The notes beneath the pieces are model-generated. The model did not search any database, was not told the origin of the DNA, and was given only the letters and a program-made list of their open reading frames with translations. Positions 43,050 through 51,595 of a stretch of DNA of 64,000 bases are shown here, one piece after another; positions within the stretch are counted from its first letter, which is position 1; each line of letters opens with the position of its first letter. Location of the stretch: NCBI GenBank assembly GCA_964540765.1, contig CAZINW010000007.1, positions 1-64,000 of the forward strand, given 5' to 3'. This DNA is from CAZJLN01 sp964540765. GTDB lineage: Bacteria > Chloroflexota > Anaerolineae > Anaerolineales > Anaerolineaceae. A program made the position numbers and the translations under genes.

Positions 43050-43488
43050 TTATAGAACACGCGATGATAAACCTTCACCTTGTTGATCCCGATATTTATC
43101 CACAAATTGGCGAGGAGTGAGCACAAGAACGCCTTGATACCCGGATACTTTCAGCAAATGTTTATCCCCGCTCATAATGAGATTACAACCACTTGCCAAA
43201 GCACAGGCGAAAATTTATCATCATCCGGGTCTTCACTGATTGGCTGAGGCAAAACAGGTGTTGAAAAAAACTCCGCATGTAAAATTAATAATCCCAGTAT
43301 CGGTTGGCAGATCAATCCCTGAATGTTCTGCAACCAGGATTTCACTTACTCTTCTATATTCCATGAATATTTCAGGCGAGATAACCAAAGAGATTTTTCG
43401 TTCCTGCCATGCCTTCAAAATCTTATAAGGGGGAACCACTGAAGAACACCCCTGAAATGAACACATTTGTGTCCAGGATTACTTTCAC
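43050..43488 (-). pseudogene. decayed PIN-domain toxin
   Basis: The frame opens with a GTG that overlaps the antitoxin stop and reads VKVILDTNVFISGVFFSG, the N-terminus of a PIN-family toxin (COG1569-type). It is then broken three times: near the G-run at 43429-43433, near 43300 and near 43210. Reading across the breaks recovers PPYKILKAWQERKISLVISPEIFMEYRRV, then LGLLILHAEFFSTPVLPQPISEDPDDDKF, and finally ACALASGCNLIMSGDKHLLKVSGYQGVLVLTPRQFVDKYRDQ. Three indels in one short gene point to a real pseudogene rather than random sequencing errors. Confidence 0.85.
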
Positions 43489-43748
43489 TGACGCCCTCTG
43501 GCTCTTTTGACTGCATTGTTAATATCCGCGCGAGTCAATCCTGCATTCTTGGCTTGCTGGCGAGCCTGCTGGATGAGGTCATCAAATTGCCGCATATCCG
43601 GTGTATTGATGGCTTTCAAAATAATGACATCTCCATCGCCAACGACTACAAATTGATCCCCACTTTGAAGATTCAATGCTTTACGAATTGCTTCTGGTAT
43701 GACGACCTGTCCTTTGGAGGACATTCGGGTGGTTGAAATAGTATCCAC
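43485..43748 (-). CDS. AbrB/MazE-type antitoxin, orphaned
   Basis: 87 residues. The SpoVT/AbrB swapped-hairpin domain is clear: TRMSSKGQVVIPEAIRKALNLQSGDQFVVVGDGDVIILKAI. A helical tail (DDLIQQARQQAKNAGL) would bind and neutralise the toxin. The stop codon overlaps the GTG of the PIN gene by 4 bases, the usual coupling of toxin-antitoxin pairs. Its toxin is broken, so it is an orphan that may still act as a DNA-binding regulator. Confidence 0.88.
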   Translation of the reverse strand: MDTISTTRMSSKGQVVIPEAIRKALNLQSGDQFVVVGDGDVIILKAINTPDMRQFDDLIQQARQQAKNAGLTRADINNAVKRARGRQ

Positions 43749-43812
43749 ACTGACTCCTTCTTACTGGTAAGACCATTATACCATAGACACAAGCGTACAA
43801 ACCATAAGATTG

Positions 43813-44226
43813 TCATGCCAGACCCAAGCCGGGGATCGGCTGGAATCCCTGCTCTGAAAAATGGGGATCAAAGGTAAAGCCATATTCAATATTTGCCTGG
43901 CGCATGAGTTCAAAGCTGGTGCAATCAACTAGGGAAAGTTGACGCCGATTGGCTGCCAGTAGGATACCCATCCCCAACCTGTGCAAATCCTGGTCAACCC
44001 AGATCGGTTCGATCACCAGTCGGATGGTTTGCTCAAAGAAATGCATCGCATCAATCCCAAAGCGATGCTGGAGCAGGGCAGTCGTCTCAAGCAGCACATA
44101 GTTGCTGGTGAATATCTGTGTATCTGTGCTTAGAATTTTCTTCCAAACCCGGCTGGCAGGCTGGTGATACTGGTCATTCTGATTGAGCACGGCCAGGAAC
44201 GCGGAGGTATCCATAAATAGTTTCAC
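43813..44226 (-). CDS. vapC: VapC-type PIN-domain ribonuclease toxin
   Basis: 137 residues with the acidic PIN residues Asp6 (MDTSAF), Glu47 (LLETTALLQ), Asp101 (SLVDCTSFELM) and Asp120 (TFDPHF), which coordinate the metal in these RNases. The frame is intact. It overlaps the upstream antitoxin gene by 4 bases. VapC toxins cut tRNA or rRNA when the antitoxin is degraded. This intact pair sits beside the decayed one. Confidence 0.9.
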   Translation of the reverse strand: MKLFMDTSAFLAVLNQNDQYHQPASRVWKKILSTDTQIFTSNYVLLETTALLQHRFGIDAMHFFEQTIRLVIEPIWVDQDLHRLGMGILLAANRRQLSLVDCTSFELMRQANIEYGFTFDPHFSEQGFQPIPGLGLA

Positions 44227-44468
44227 TGCTGGTAAGCCTCTGAAAGGTAGTCATCATGCTTTTCAGCCAGGTCGGGCGGACCCTGCAGATGGCCAACTGC
44301 TTGGAGCGCCTTTTTGCGCAGTTCCGCCCCGTCTGGCAGGTCACCGCTTTGCATCATGACGTCGACGCTATCGCGGATTAATTCAGCAATTGATTTGTTT
44401 TCTCTTGCTGCCTTTCGTTTCAGCCAACGGGCTTGTTCAGGGGTCAACTGGATCTGTGTGCGGATCAT
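44223..44468 (-). CDS. vapB: ribbon-helix-helix antitoxin of the VapC toxin
   Basis: 81 residues. IRTQIQLTPEQARWLKRKAARENKSIAELIRDSVDVMM is a ribbon-helix-helix DNA-binding domain, and the tail (DLAEKHDDYLSEAYQQ) is the likely toxin-binding part. AAAGGAG precedes the ATG. It is first in a two-gene operon. The promoter area just upstream has AT-rich inverted repeats suited to autoregulation. Confidence 0.88.
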   Translation of the reverse strand: MIRTQIQLTPEQARWLKRKAARENKSIAELIRDSVDVMMQSGDLPDGAELRKKALQAVGHLQGPPDLAEKHDDYLSEAYQQ

Positions 44469-44483
44469 ATATCTCCTTTTATG

Positions 44484-44493
44484 ATGATATCAT
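44484..44493. promoter_or_regulatory. candidate autoregulatory operator of vapBC
   Basis: ATGATATCAT is a perfect 10-bp palindrome 15 bases before the antitoxin start. Further ATGAT half-sites follow at 44503-44517, so several antitoxin dimers could bind side by side. Confidence 0.45.
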
Positions 44494-44598
44494 TATAGCA
44501 TTAATGATGTAATGATGTCAATTATAAAAGAAATACCGCCGCAACCAATTTCTTCAATTTATGCCAAACCCTGGGTCGCAAAAAAGTGAAAGAGCGCT

Positions 44599-45477
44599 TT
44601 ACCAACTATAAAACGGGTAGATACCCTGATCTGACAGGTATTGGATCACTTCGCTATCGAGCATGTCTTCAGCATGATAATGCAAGCCGAAGCGGCGCTG
44701 GATCTCAGTCACAAAGCCGGCTTCATCGGCGGCCTTCACGATCTGCTCACATTTTTCCTCGTTATAGGTGGTGCGCAAAGCGCGCCGGAATTCTGAAAGC
44801 ATCTCCTGACGGCGTGCGGGGTCACCGGGCAATGCGGTTTTCATACCCTGGTACTTCTTATCATAGGCGGTGCAGATCTGTGCGTTGCTCAACTCAGGGT
44901 AGCCACCTTCAAACACCACCATGTCATAGTCGAGCTTTTTGCGCCGTGCGGTCAGCCCTCGCGGGTATCCCAGCGAGAGGATCAACACCGGGGCTACCAG
45001 TTTGGGCAGGTGATACATCTCAGAGCAGGCGGGGATGCTGTCGAGGATGGTGCCGACGTAGCAGGAGCCAATGCCGTACAGCCAGGCAGCACTTTCAATT
45101 GCCTGGGCTGCGCATAGCAAATCATCCATACCGATCGAATAATGCGAGAAGCTTTTGTTGCAGGTGAAGGGCGCGTCATTGCAGCGGCTGTAAACAGCCA
45201 GTTTGTGCCAGTCGATCAGGAAAACCAGGTTGACAGGCGCCTGAGCCATGAACACCTGGTCACCGCACATCTCGCAGAGCTTCTGGTTGCGCTGCTTATC
45301 CTTCTCAACAATGATGGAGTAAGGCTGCAGGTTTCCGCCAGTGGCGCTGCTGATGCCGACAGCCAGGATATCGTGCAAAACAGCTTCGGGGATGGGTTTA
45401 TCAGTAAAACTCCGCACTGATTGACGTTCTTGCATTAATTGTACTGCCCAGTTGGCTTTGTCCAGATCACGTTCCAT
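44599..45477 (-). CDS. nitroreductase-family FMN oxidoreductase
   Basis: 292 residues. The N-terminal RQSVRSFTDKPIPEAVL and ATGGNLQPYSIIVEKD are the FMN-binding marks of the nitroreductase superfamily. DDLLCAAQAIESAAWLYGIGSCYVGTI and PVLILSLGYP follow. About 90 residues beyond the core (from MVVFEGGYPEL) form a helical extension. It is probably an NAD(P)H-dependent flavoenzyme, but the substrate is not evident. GGAGG precedes the ATG. The next gene on the same strand upstream is an alcohol dehydrogenase, 44 bases away. Confidence 0.88.
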   Translation of the reverse strand: MERDLDKANWAVQLMQERQSVRSFTDKPIPEAVLHDILAVGISSATGGNLQPYSIIVEKDKQRNQKLCEMCGDQVFMAQAPVNLVFLIDWHKLAVYSRCNDAPFTCNKSFSHYSIGMDDLLCAAQAIESAAWLYGIGSCYVGTILDSIPACSEMYHLPKLVAPVLILSLGYPRGLTARRKKLDYDMVVFEGGYPELSNAQICTAYDKKYQGMKTALPGDPARRQEMLSEFRRALRTTYNEEKCEQIVKAADEAGFVTEIQRRFGLHYHAEDMLDSEVIQYLSDQGIYPFYSW

Positions 45478-45521
45478 AGTGAAACCTCCAGAAAGGGAAT
45501 GTTTTGTGTAATTGTAGCTGA

Positions 45522-46523
45522 TTATCGGCGCACATTGATCATGACTTTCAATCCCTCCCGCCGCTCAGCCGCTAAAAATGCTTCTTCAGCCTGTACCAGC
45601 GGGAAGTGGTGCGTCACCAGCGAGCGCACATCCACCAACCCCTGTGAAACCAGGTCGATCGCACGCGGGTAAGTGTGTTTCATGCGCCGCACTAATTTGA
45701 TGGTTAACCCCTTGCGGCGTGCCAGCGATGCTGAAAACGAGGTGCTGTCATTATCCGGAATGCCAGCCAAAATCACTTTGCCCCCGGGAATAACGGCAGC
45801 AAAGGCATCATCGACCGCTCCCTGATCCCCTGCCACTTCGAATGCCACATCGACACCCCGCCCACCTGTCGCTGCCAGGACCGCACTGCCCTCAAGCCGG
45901 TCTTCCACGCAAAAAACGTGATTCGCCCCGTAAGTTTTGGCTGCTTCCACCCGGTGCGGAAGTTTATCGGTTGCGATGATCTTCTCTGCCCCAGCAAGTT
46001 TCACCAGTTGAATGATGAGCAGCCCGATCGGACCACAGCCAAACACCCCAACGGTCATTCCTGTCTTGAGGTGCGCCAGGTCCGCTGCATGGATCGCCAC
46101 CCCCAGCGGTTCCAGCATCGCCCCCTCTTCATTTGTGAGTGAATCAGGAAGGGGGAACAGGCATTTCTCATTCCAGGTCATATATTCGCGCAAGGCACCA
46201 TCGATGCCACCATGTCCGGCAAAAAGGATATGCGGGCACAGGTTGGGATGTCCTTTCATGCAGAACTCGCACTTCCCACACGGGATGGCCGGGTCCACCG
46301 CCACACGCTCGCCGCTTTCAGTGACAGCGGCAAATTCATGCCCAAGCACCAACGGATGGGTCAGTCTGGCATCGCCAATGCTCACTTCTTTAAGCCAGTG
46401 TACATCCGAGCCGCAGATACCTGCTGAAGTTATCTTGAGCAGCTTCTCTCCAACAGCAGGGGTCGGTACAGCCTCATCATGCAAACGTATGTTATGCGGT
46501 CCATGCAGACGAATTGTTTTCAT
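45522..46523 (-). CDS. zinc-dependent medium-chain alcohol/sorbitol dehydrogenase
   Basis: 333 residues. Catalytic zinc ligands are in GICGSDVHW and LGHEFAAV, and the structural zinc site is CGKCEFCMKGHPNLC. The Rossmann motif is VGVFGCGPIGLLIIQLVKLAGA. The layout is that of the MDR family, closest in look to sorbitol/threonine/xylitol-type dehydrogenases. It oxidises a secondary alcohol or polyol with NAD(P). It is probably co-transcribed with the nitroreductase downstream. Confidence 0.9.
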   Translation of the reverse strand: MKTIRLHGPHNIRLHDEAVPTPAVGEKLLKITSAGICGSDVHWLKEVSIGDARLTHPLVLGHEFAAVTESGERVAVDPAIPCGKCEFCMKGHPNLCPHILFAGHGGIDGALREYMTWNEKCLFPLPDSLTNEEGAMLEPLGVAIHAADLAHLKTGMTVGVFGCGPIGLLIIQLVKLAGAEKIIATDKLPHRVEAAKTYGANHVFCVEDRLEGSAVLAATGGRGVDVAFEVAGDQGAVDDAFAAVIPGGKVILAGIPDNDSTSFSASLARRKGLTIKLVRRMKHTYPRAIDLVSQGLVDVRSLVTHHFPLVQAEEAFLAAERREGLKVMINVRR

Positions 46524-46673
46524 AGCATTTGCCTCCTGGAGAAGGGACCGTGTGGATGATACATGTTGGACTATTGTACCCCGAGATTCACACTTGATAG
46601 CGCCTTTGCTGCCCCTTAGTATAAATGGAGGGTCCCCGAGCGCTGCTGAAGAGACTCTCTTTATATGGAAATT

Positions 46674-47972
46674 CTATGGCTGCACGACGCGCCCCAGAAA
46701 GAGGATCGTCCCGCTGGGTTGGTGCTGGATGGCAAATATGAAAGGTCGGTCGATCACCAGTGAGATGGGCTCATCGATGGGGGCAGATGTAAGGGACATG
46801 ATCACCGCCGTAGCTGCGGCCGCTTCGGTGCCATGCTCATCCACTGTGATGGTGGCTTCGTGAACCACATCGCTAATGAAAAGGTCTTGTTCCGCATTGA
46901 TGCCGGAAAAATCTGCCAGGTCGGGGTCAAAAGCTGAAAGCATACCCAATCGCTTGAGCGGGTTGGGGGCACTCACCGAGCTCTCAAAGTTAAATTTTGG
47001 CATTTTCAAATCCACAGGTACAGATCGCATACCATCTAGGATTCCACTCAATTCCTCGGAGCTCAAGGCGTTTTCGACAGCTTCAAAGGCACCCTCATCC
47101 GGCACAAACAGGATCATGGAAAAATCCTGGGATAAGTAGGGCAGGCGCACGACCTGGAAATTATCCTGCCGCATGTAGCCGAGGCGTTCCTCTGGCAGGT
47201 GCATCATCTCCACATCAGTTTGTGATCCATCCAACAGGGTGAAGGGCGCTGGTGTGGTATCGTTCTCCTCGAAGGGGTACAGCCAGGAGCCATTGAAGTA
47301 GATGGCATTGGCAAGTACCAGGCGGGTGAGGGTATCGATGGCACCTTGCGGGATCAGGTCGGGGATCTTTTCTTCCGTTTCATCGGCAACCCAGGCATTG
47401 ATGGCTTGGCGTGCCACCTCGGGCTCGTTTTTAAAATCGACGGTGTATATCCCGGCGCCATACTGCAGAGCCAGTGTGTCAAGGAAGGCTTGATTGAAAT
47501 CAAAGCCGGATTGACCCCAGGTGGAGTTGGCAATGTTCAATTGGAAGGTGTCGCCTTCAGATTCATCATGAAGTTCAGCCTGGGAGGCTTCAATTGCCAG
47601 GAGCAGGGCGTTGAAGGCGGGATGACCTTCATCCCCGAACGCCTGCAGTGAGAGGGCATCCAGCATTTCTGCCCAGGTATCAGCCTCAGCGCCGGCGAGG
47701 GTCATGCTCAATGCCAGCGATAGGCTGAAGGGCGAAAAGATGAGATTGCCATCGACGTCGTTGATTTCGTCGTAGAAGTTTAAGGCAAAAGCCGTATTGC
47801 CAGCGACGAGCGCTTCCACCTGGGAAGGGTCGACCAGGGGTTCGGTGTCACGCTCAAGCTCACTTTGCGCATAGACAACGCTTTTGTTATTGGTATTATT
47901 AACCGGGACAGGGCTGCAGGCAGATGCCATAAGCAGCGGGATCAGAAGCATGCAAACAAATATAGTTTTCAT
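46674..47972 (-). CDS. serpin protease inhibitor, lipoprotein
   Basis: 432 residues. A lipoprotein signal (LLIPLLMASAC, Cys19) is followed by a full serpin fold: NLIFSPFSLSLALSMTLAGA, LVLANAIYFNGSWLYPF, VDLKMPKFNFE and ISDVVHEATITVDEHGTEAAAATAV. The hinge of the reactive loop is EHGTEAAAATAV, so the inhibitory type is likely. Counting from the hinge gives a scissile bond near SLT-SAP, with P1 about Thr, a prediction that needs alignment. The end PFIFAIQHQPSGTILFLGRVVQP is the usual strand s4B/s5B. It is probably anchored on the cell surface and protects against secreted proteases. Confidence 0.92.
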   Translation of the reverse strand: MKTIFVCMLLIPLLMASACSPVPVNNTNNKSVVYAQSELERDTEPLVDPSQVEALVAGNTAFALNFYDEINDVDGNLIFSPFSLSLALSMTLAGAEADTWAEMLDALSLQAFGDEGHPAFNALLLAIEASQAELHDESEGDTFQLNIANSTWGQSGFDFNQAFLDTLALQYGAGIYTVDFKNEPEVARQAINAWVADETEEKIPDLIPQGAIDTLTRLVLANAIYFNGSWLYPFEENDTTPAPFTLLDGSQTDVEMMHLPEERLGYMRQDNFQVVRLPYLSQDFSMILFVPDEGAFEAVENALSSEELSGILDGMRSVPVDLKMPKFNFESSVSAPNPLKRLGMLSAFDPDLADFSGINAEQDLFISDVVHEATITVDEHGTEAAAATAVIMSLTSAPIDEPISLVIDRPFIFAIQHQPSGTILFLGRVVQP

Positions 47973-48060
47973 TGGTCCTCCAAAGTTGGTTATAAATATT
48001 GGACGATTTTCAACGTGGTTTGTTCCCAGATCATCATCTCAGGTAGGACTATAAATGAAA

Positions 48061-48089
48061 AGAGTTCAGCGACAGGGTCCCTGAACTCT
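48061..48089 (-). terminator. terminator of the DUF368 gene
   Basis: A 9-bp perfect stem AGAGTTCAG/CTGAACTCT with an 11-base loop. On the minus strand it runs into TTTTCATTT, 30 bases after the DUF368 stop codon. Confidence 0.8.
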
Positions 48090-48118
48090 CCTTGTGGACA
48101 TTATTGGGTGACGACGAT

Positions 48119-48976
48119 CTAAATGACTGATTCGTGCGAATATTTTTCATCCAGTTTGGCAAGCACATATGAGATGACTGTACCAATGGCGAACAACAAC
48201 GCACACACTGCAATCACCCAGCTCCTGACACCCTCCGGGATGATCGCAATGGTGGAACCCACTACGATGCCAAGGATGAAATGATACATGCAGGTGTAGA
48301 ACTTCTTGAACAGCCATGAAACCAGCCTTGCAAAGAGAAGAACACACACGATCAAGCCCAGAGCCAGAGGGATGATCACACCCAGGTCAAGATGACTAAT
48401 CCCACTTGCCATCGGTTCATACAAGCCCAGGTAGATCAGGAAGTTGGATGGACTCATGCCCGGCACGACCACACCCAACCCGATCAGCACACCGCTCAAC
48501 ACCCAGTTCAAGAAGCTCGGGGCTAAATTGACCGTGCGGATGGATTCCATCCAGCGCATCAAGAACACGGTACCCACGGCTGTCACTACCAGCAGTACCC
48601 AGTGCCAGGGTTTTCTGCCCTGTTTGCCAGAGGTTATAAAGAGGGAAGGGAAGGTGCCGGTGATGAAGCCAATGAATAGCCAGGTGAACTGGGCGGCGTA
48701 GTTTATGAAGGCGAAATCCACTACCGCTGAAAAGGCTACCACACCGATGACACCGCCAATGCCAACCGGTACAAAAAAGCGCAGGTTCTTGATGAATTTC
48801 TCTTTTAAATTTCCCAACCAGCGCATTAGGGGTTCATACAATCCAAACACTACTGCCAGCACACCACCGGAGAGACCGGGAGTAATGAACCCGATGCCGA
48901 CCAGAATACCCTTCAACAGACGTACAATCCAATCAACCACAGAACTTTTCTTCTGAACTGCGTTCGTTGTTGTCAT
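48119..48976 (-). CDS. DUF368 polyprenyl-phosphate transporter (PopT-like)
   Basis: 285 residues from ATG at 48976, with AAGGAG upstream; a GTG 36 bases further out is less likely. Around eight membrane spans. The two inverted DUF368 repeats open with GILVGIGFITPGLSGGVLAVVFGLYEPL and SGVLIGLGVVVPGMSPSNFLIYLGLYEPM, each with the Pro-Gly-x-Ser motif. DUF368 proteins have been shown to recycle undecaprenyl phosphate across the membrane. This supports cell-wall and glycan synthesis. A DedA-superfamily gene, the other known class of such carriers, lies 5 kb away. Confidence 0.9.
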   Translation of the reverse strand: MTTTNAVQKKSSVVDWIVRLLKGILVGIGFITPGLSGGVLAVVFGLYEPLMRWLGNLKEKFIKNLRFFVPVGIGGVIGVVAFSAVVDFAFINYAAQFTWLFIGFITGTFPSLFITSGKQGRKPWHWVLLVVTAVGTVFLMRWMESIRTVNLAPSFLNWVLSGVLIGLGVVVPGMSPSNFLIYLGLYEPMASGISHLDLGVIIPLALGLIVCVLLFARLVSWLFKKFYTCMYHFILGIVVGSTIAIIPEGVRSWVIAVCALLFAIGTVISYVLAKLDEKYSHESVI

Positions 48977-49351
48977 GAAATATTGAACTCCTTGAAAATA
49001 GCATGGTTTCACACAGAGTGCGAAACTATCCTATTATATACTAATTTAAAGGTGTTGGTCGGCAAGGTTACCCCGCCAAGGGAGCGGAGGCTACACCAAC
49101 GGGCCTTGTATTCACATGGAGGTATTTGGCTTCTGAAGCCATCTTAAATCATTTAAAACACTCCGCTCTGCCTAACATGAAATTTAAAGCGGGTTTTTGC
49201 TTTCTTGTGTGGATCAATTGACCGTACCGGAGGCAGGGTGTACAACCTTTGAGTGTAATGAGGTTTTTGTTTGAATATATAATTCACTATATACAAAACA
49301 AGTGATCTTATTGAGAAGAGATAACAAAAGCCAGGATCAAGGGAGTTCGAT
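48977..49351. other. divergent spacer before the copper ATPase
   Basis: No gene. TGGCTTC-T-GAAGCCA (49127-49141) is a perfect 15-bp dyad. AT-rich DNA at 49275-49300 (AATATATAATTCACTATATAC) could hold the -10 region of the ATPase gene. No metalloregulator gene is adjacent. Confidence 0.45.
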
Positions 49352-51571
49352 ATGATGCTTGATAATGAACATCAGAATAGCGAGAGCAATAAGGACTCGA
49401 TCTCGGTGCATCACCATCATATGATGAATGATCAAGCCGCACCTCAGCAGGAATCATCCGGGCACGCCCACAAGGATGACGCCATACATGAGCACGATCA
49501 TGTGCATCCGGAAAGCCATAAGGACCACGAAGGTCATGAAGTCCATACTGAGTCCGGAGAACACAAAGACCACGAAGGGGCGCACACAGATCATACTGGA
49601 CATGAGCAACTGTTCAAGCGCAAGTTCTGGGTTTCCCTGTTGTTGTCCATCCCAATTCTACTTTACAGCAGCGGTTTCCAGGCATTGCTTGGCTTTTCAA
49701 TGCCGCAATTCCCGGGCAGCAATTGGATTGTGCCCCTCTTCGGGTTGATCATTTTCATTTATGGTGGCCTGCCCTTCCTTAATATGGCGAAGGACGAATT
49801 AAAGGAACGCAAGCCGGGCATGATGAGCCTCATCTCCCTGGCGATCACCGTGGCGTTTGTCTACAGTTTTGCCACCCTGTTTCTGCCGGATCAGATGGAT
49901 TTCTTCTGGGAACTTGCCACGCTGATCGACATCATGCTGCTTGGTCATTGGATTGAGATGCGCAGCGTGAGACAAGCTTCCGGTGCACTGAATGAGCTGG
50001 CAAAGCTGATCCCGGATACCGCCGATCGCATTCTTCAGAGTGACAGCACAGAAACTGTGAAGGTTGGGGAACTTCGCAGTGGTGACCGCGTCCTGGTGCG
50101 CCCGGGTGCAAGCATCCCCGCGGATGGTGAGATCATCGAAGGTGAATCTTCGGTCAATGAAGCCATGATCAGCGGGGAATCCAAACCAGTGCACAAGCAG
50201 GTTGGGGCGCAGGTCATTGCCGGTTCGATCAATGGCGACGGCAGCTTGAGGGTACAGGTGACTGCCACGGGCGAACAAACTGCCCTGGCCGGCATCATGC
50301 GGCTTGTTAAGCAAGCGCAGCAATCTAAAAGCCCCACACAACTCCTGGCGGATAAGGCAGCCGGCTGGTTATTTTACGTTGCGCTGGGCGTGGCAGCGAT
50401 CACTGCCATTGCCTGGATTATCGCAACAGGTTTCAACGTGGGCGTGATCGAACGGGTGGCAACTGTGTTGGTGATCGCCTGCCCGCATGCTTTGGGGTTG
50501 GCCATCCCCTTGGTCGTCGCCATCACCACCTCGATCGGTGCTTCCAACGGCATCCTGGTGCGTGACCGGCTGGCATTGGAAAAAATACGCGATGTGAATG
50601 TTGTATTGTTTGACAAGACTGGTACCCTCACGGAAGGGCGCTTTGGCGTGGTTGCCTCTGCTGTCACACCTGCGATGAGCGAGGCAGATGCACTTGCGCT
50701 GGCTGCGGCTGTGGAGGGTGATTCCGAACACACCATCGCCAAAGGCATCCGCAGGCAGGCTGAGGAGCAGGGGCTGGCGCTGCCTGCCACCTATGGTTTT
50801 GCATCCATCAAGGGACGCGGCATTGTAGCCCATACCCACGCAGGCAGGGCTTACGTCGGGGGACCGCGGCTGATTGAGATGCTGGAGGTTAAATTACCGG
50901 TTAAGTTGGAGGAATTTGAAACCCAAGCCAGCGCGAAGGGTCAGAGCGTCGTCCACTTGGCGCGGGCAGGGCATGATGGCAGCCATGCTGAAGTGGTGGC
51001 TTCCTTTGCCCTGTCGGATGTGATCCGACCGGAAAGTTATGAAGCCGTGCGGAAATTGAAAGAATTGGGGGTTGAGGTGTCCATGCTGACAGGGGATAGC
51101 CAGGGAGTGGCGGATGCCGTGGCGCATGACCTGGGTATTACCACATACTTTGCCGAAGTGCTTCCTGAAAATAAGGATGCCAGGGTCAAAGAACTTCAGA
51201 GCCAGGGGAAGCGCGTGGCAATGGTGGGGGATGGCGTCAACGATGCGCCGGCACTGACACGCGCGGATGTCGGGATTGCCATCGGCAGCGGCACCGATGT
51301 TGCCATTGAGTCTGCCGGCATTATCCTGGTGAAAAGTAACCCAATGGACGTGGTAAAGACCCTTTCCCTCAGCCGTGCCAGCTATCGCAAGATGATCCAA
51401 AACCTGGTGTGGGCGGCGGGGTACAACGTGGTCGCTTTACCCCTGGCAGCCGGCGTCTTGGCGCCAGTCGGAGTCCTGCTTTCACCGGCAGTCGGGGCAA
51501 TTCTAATGTCGCTCAGTACGATCATTGTAGCCATCAACGCACAACTGCTGCGGCGCATAAGACTATCATGA
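49352..51571 (+). CDS. CopB-type copper-exporting P-type ATPase with His-rich N-terminus
   Basis: 739 residues. The first 85 residues are packed with His, Asp and Glu (VHHHHMMND, HEHDHVHPESHKDHEGHEVH, EHKDHEGAHTDHTGHEQ) and would bind metal. Eight membrane spans follow. The ion-path motif is CPH (Cys377-Pro-His), the mark of the P1B-3 (CopB) group that exports Cu or Ag, rather than the CPC of CopA. The phosphorylation site is DKTGTLTEG (Asp421), with TGES at about 270, HP in EGDSEHTIA and hinge GDGVNDAPAL. No CxxC metal domain is present. GGGAG precedes the tandem ATGs. Confidence 0.93.
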   Translation: MMLDNEHQNSESNKDSISVHHHHMMNDQAAPQQESSGHAHKDDAIHEHDHVHPESHKDHEGHEVHTESGEHKDHEGAHTDHTGHEQLFKRKFWVSLLLSIPILLYSSGFQALLGFSMPQFPGSNWIVPLFGLIIFIYGGLPFLNMAKDELKERKPGMMSLISLAITVAFVYSFATLFLPDQMDFFWELATLIDIMLLGHWIEMRSVRQASGALNELAKLIPDTADRILQSDSTETVKVGELRSGDRVLVRPGASIPADGEIIEGESSVNEAMISGESKPVHKQVGAQVIAGSINGDGSLRVQVTATGEQTALAGIMRLVKQAQQSKSPTQLLADKAAGWLFYVALGVAAITAIAWIIATGFNVGVIERVATVLVIACPHALGLAIPLVVAITTSIGASNGILVRDRLALEKIRDVNVVLFDKTGTLTEGRFGVVASAVTPAMSEADALALAAAVEGDSEHTIAKGIRRQAEEQGLALPATYGFASIKGRGIVAHTHAGRAYVGGPRLIEMLEVKLPVKLEEFETQASAKGQSVVHLARAGHDGSHAEVVASFALSDVIRPESYEAVRKLKELGVEVSMLTGDSQGVADAVAHDLGITTYFAEVLPENKDARVKELQSQGKRVAMVGDGVNDAPALTRADVGIAIGSGTDVAIESAGIILVKSNPMDVVKTLSLSRASYRKMIQNLVWAAGYNVVALPLAAGVLAPVGVLLSPAVGAILMSLSTIIVAINAQLLRRIRLS

Positions 51572-51595
51572 CTGCCTCATCCTGATCCAGCATCT

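Noticed and set aside
44586..45167. 193-codon plus-strand frame opposite the nitroreductase
   Set aside because: Antisense; very rich in Arg and Ser, as typical for shadow frames.
46012..46863. 283-codon plus-strand frame across the dehydrogenase and serpin ends
   Set aside because: Antisense to two well-supported genes and crosses their spacer; no motif.
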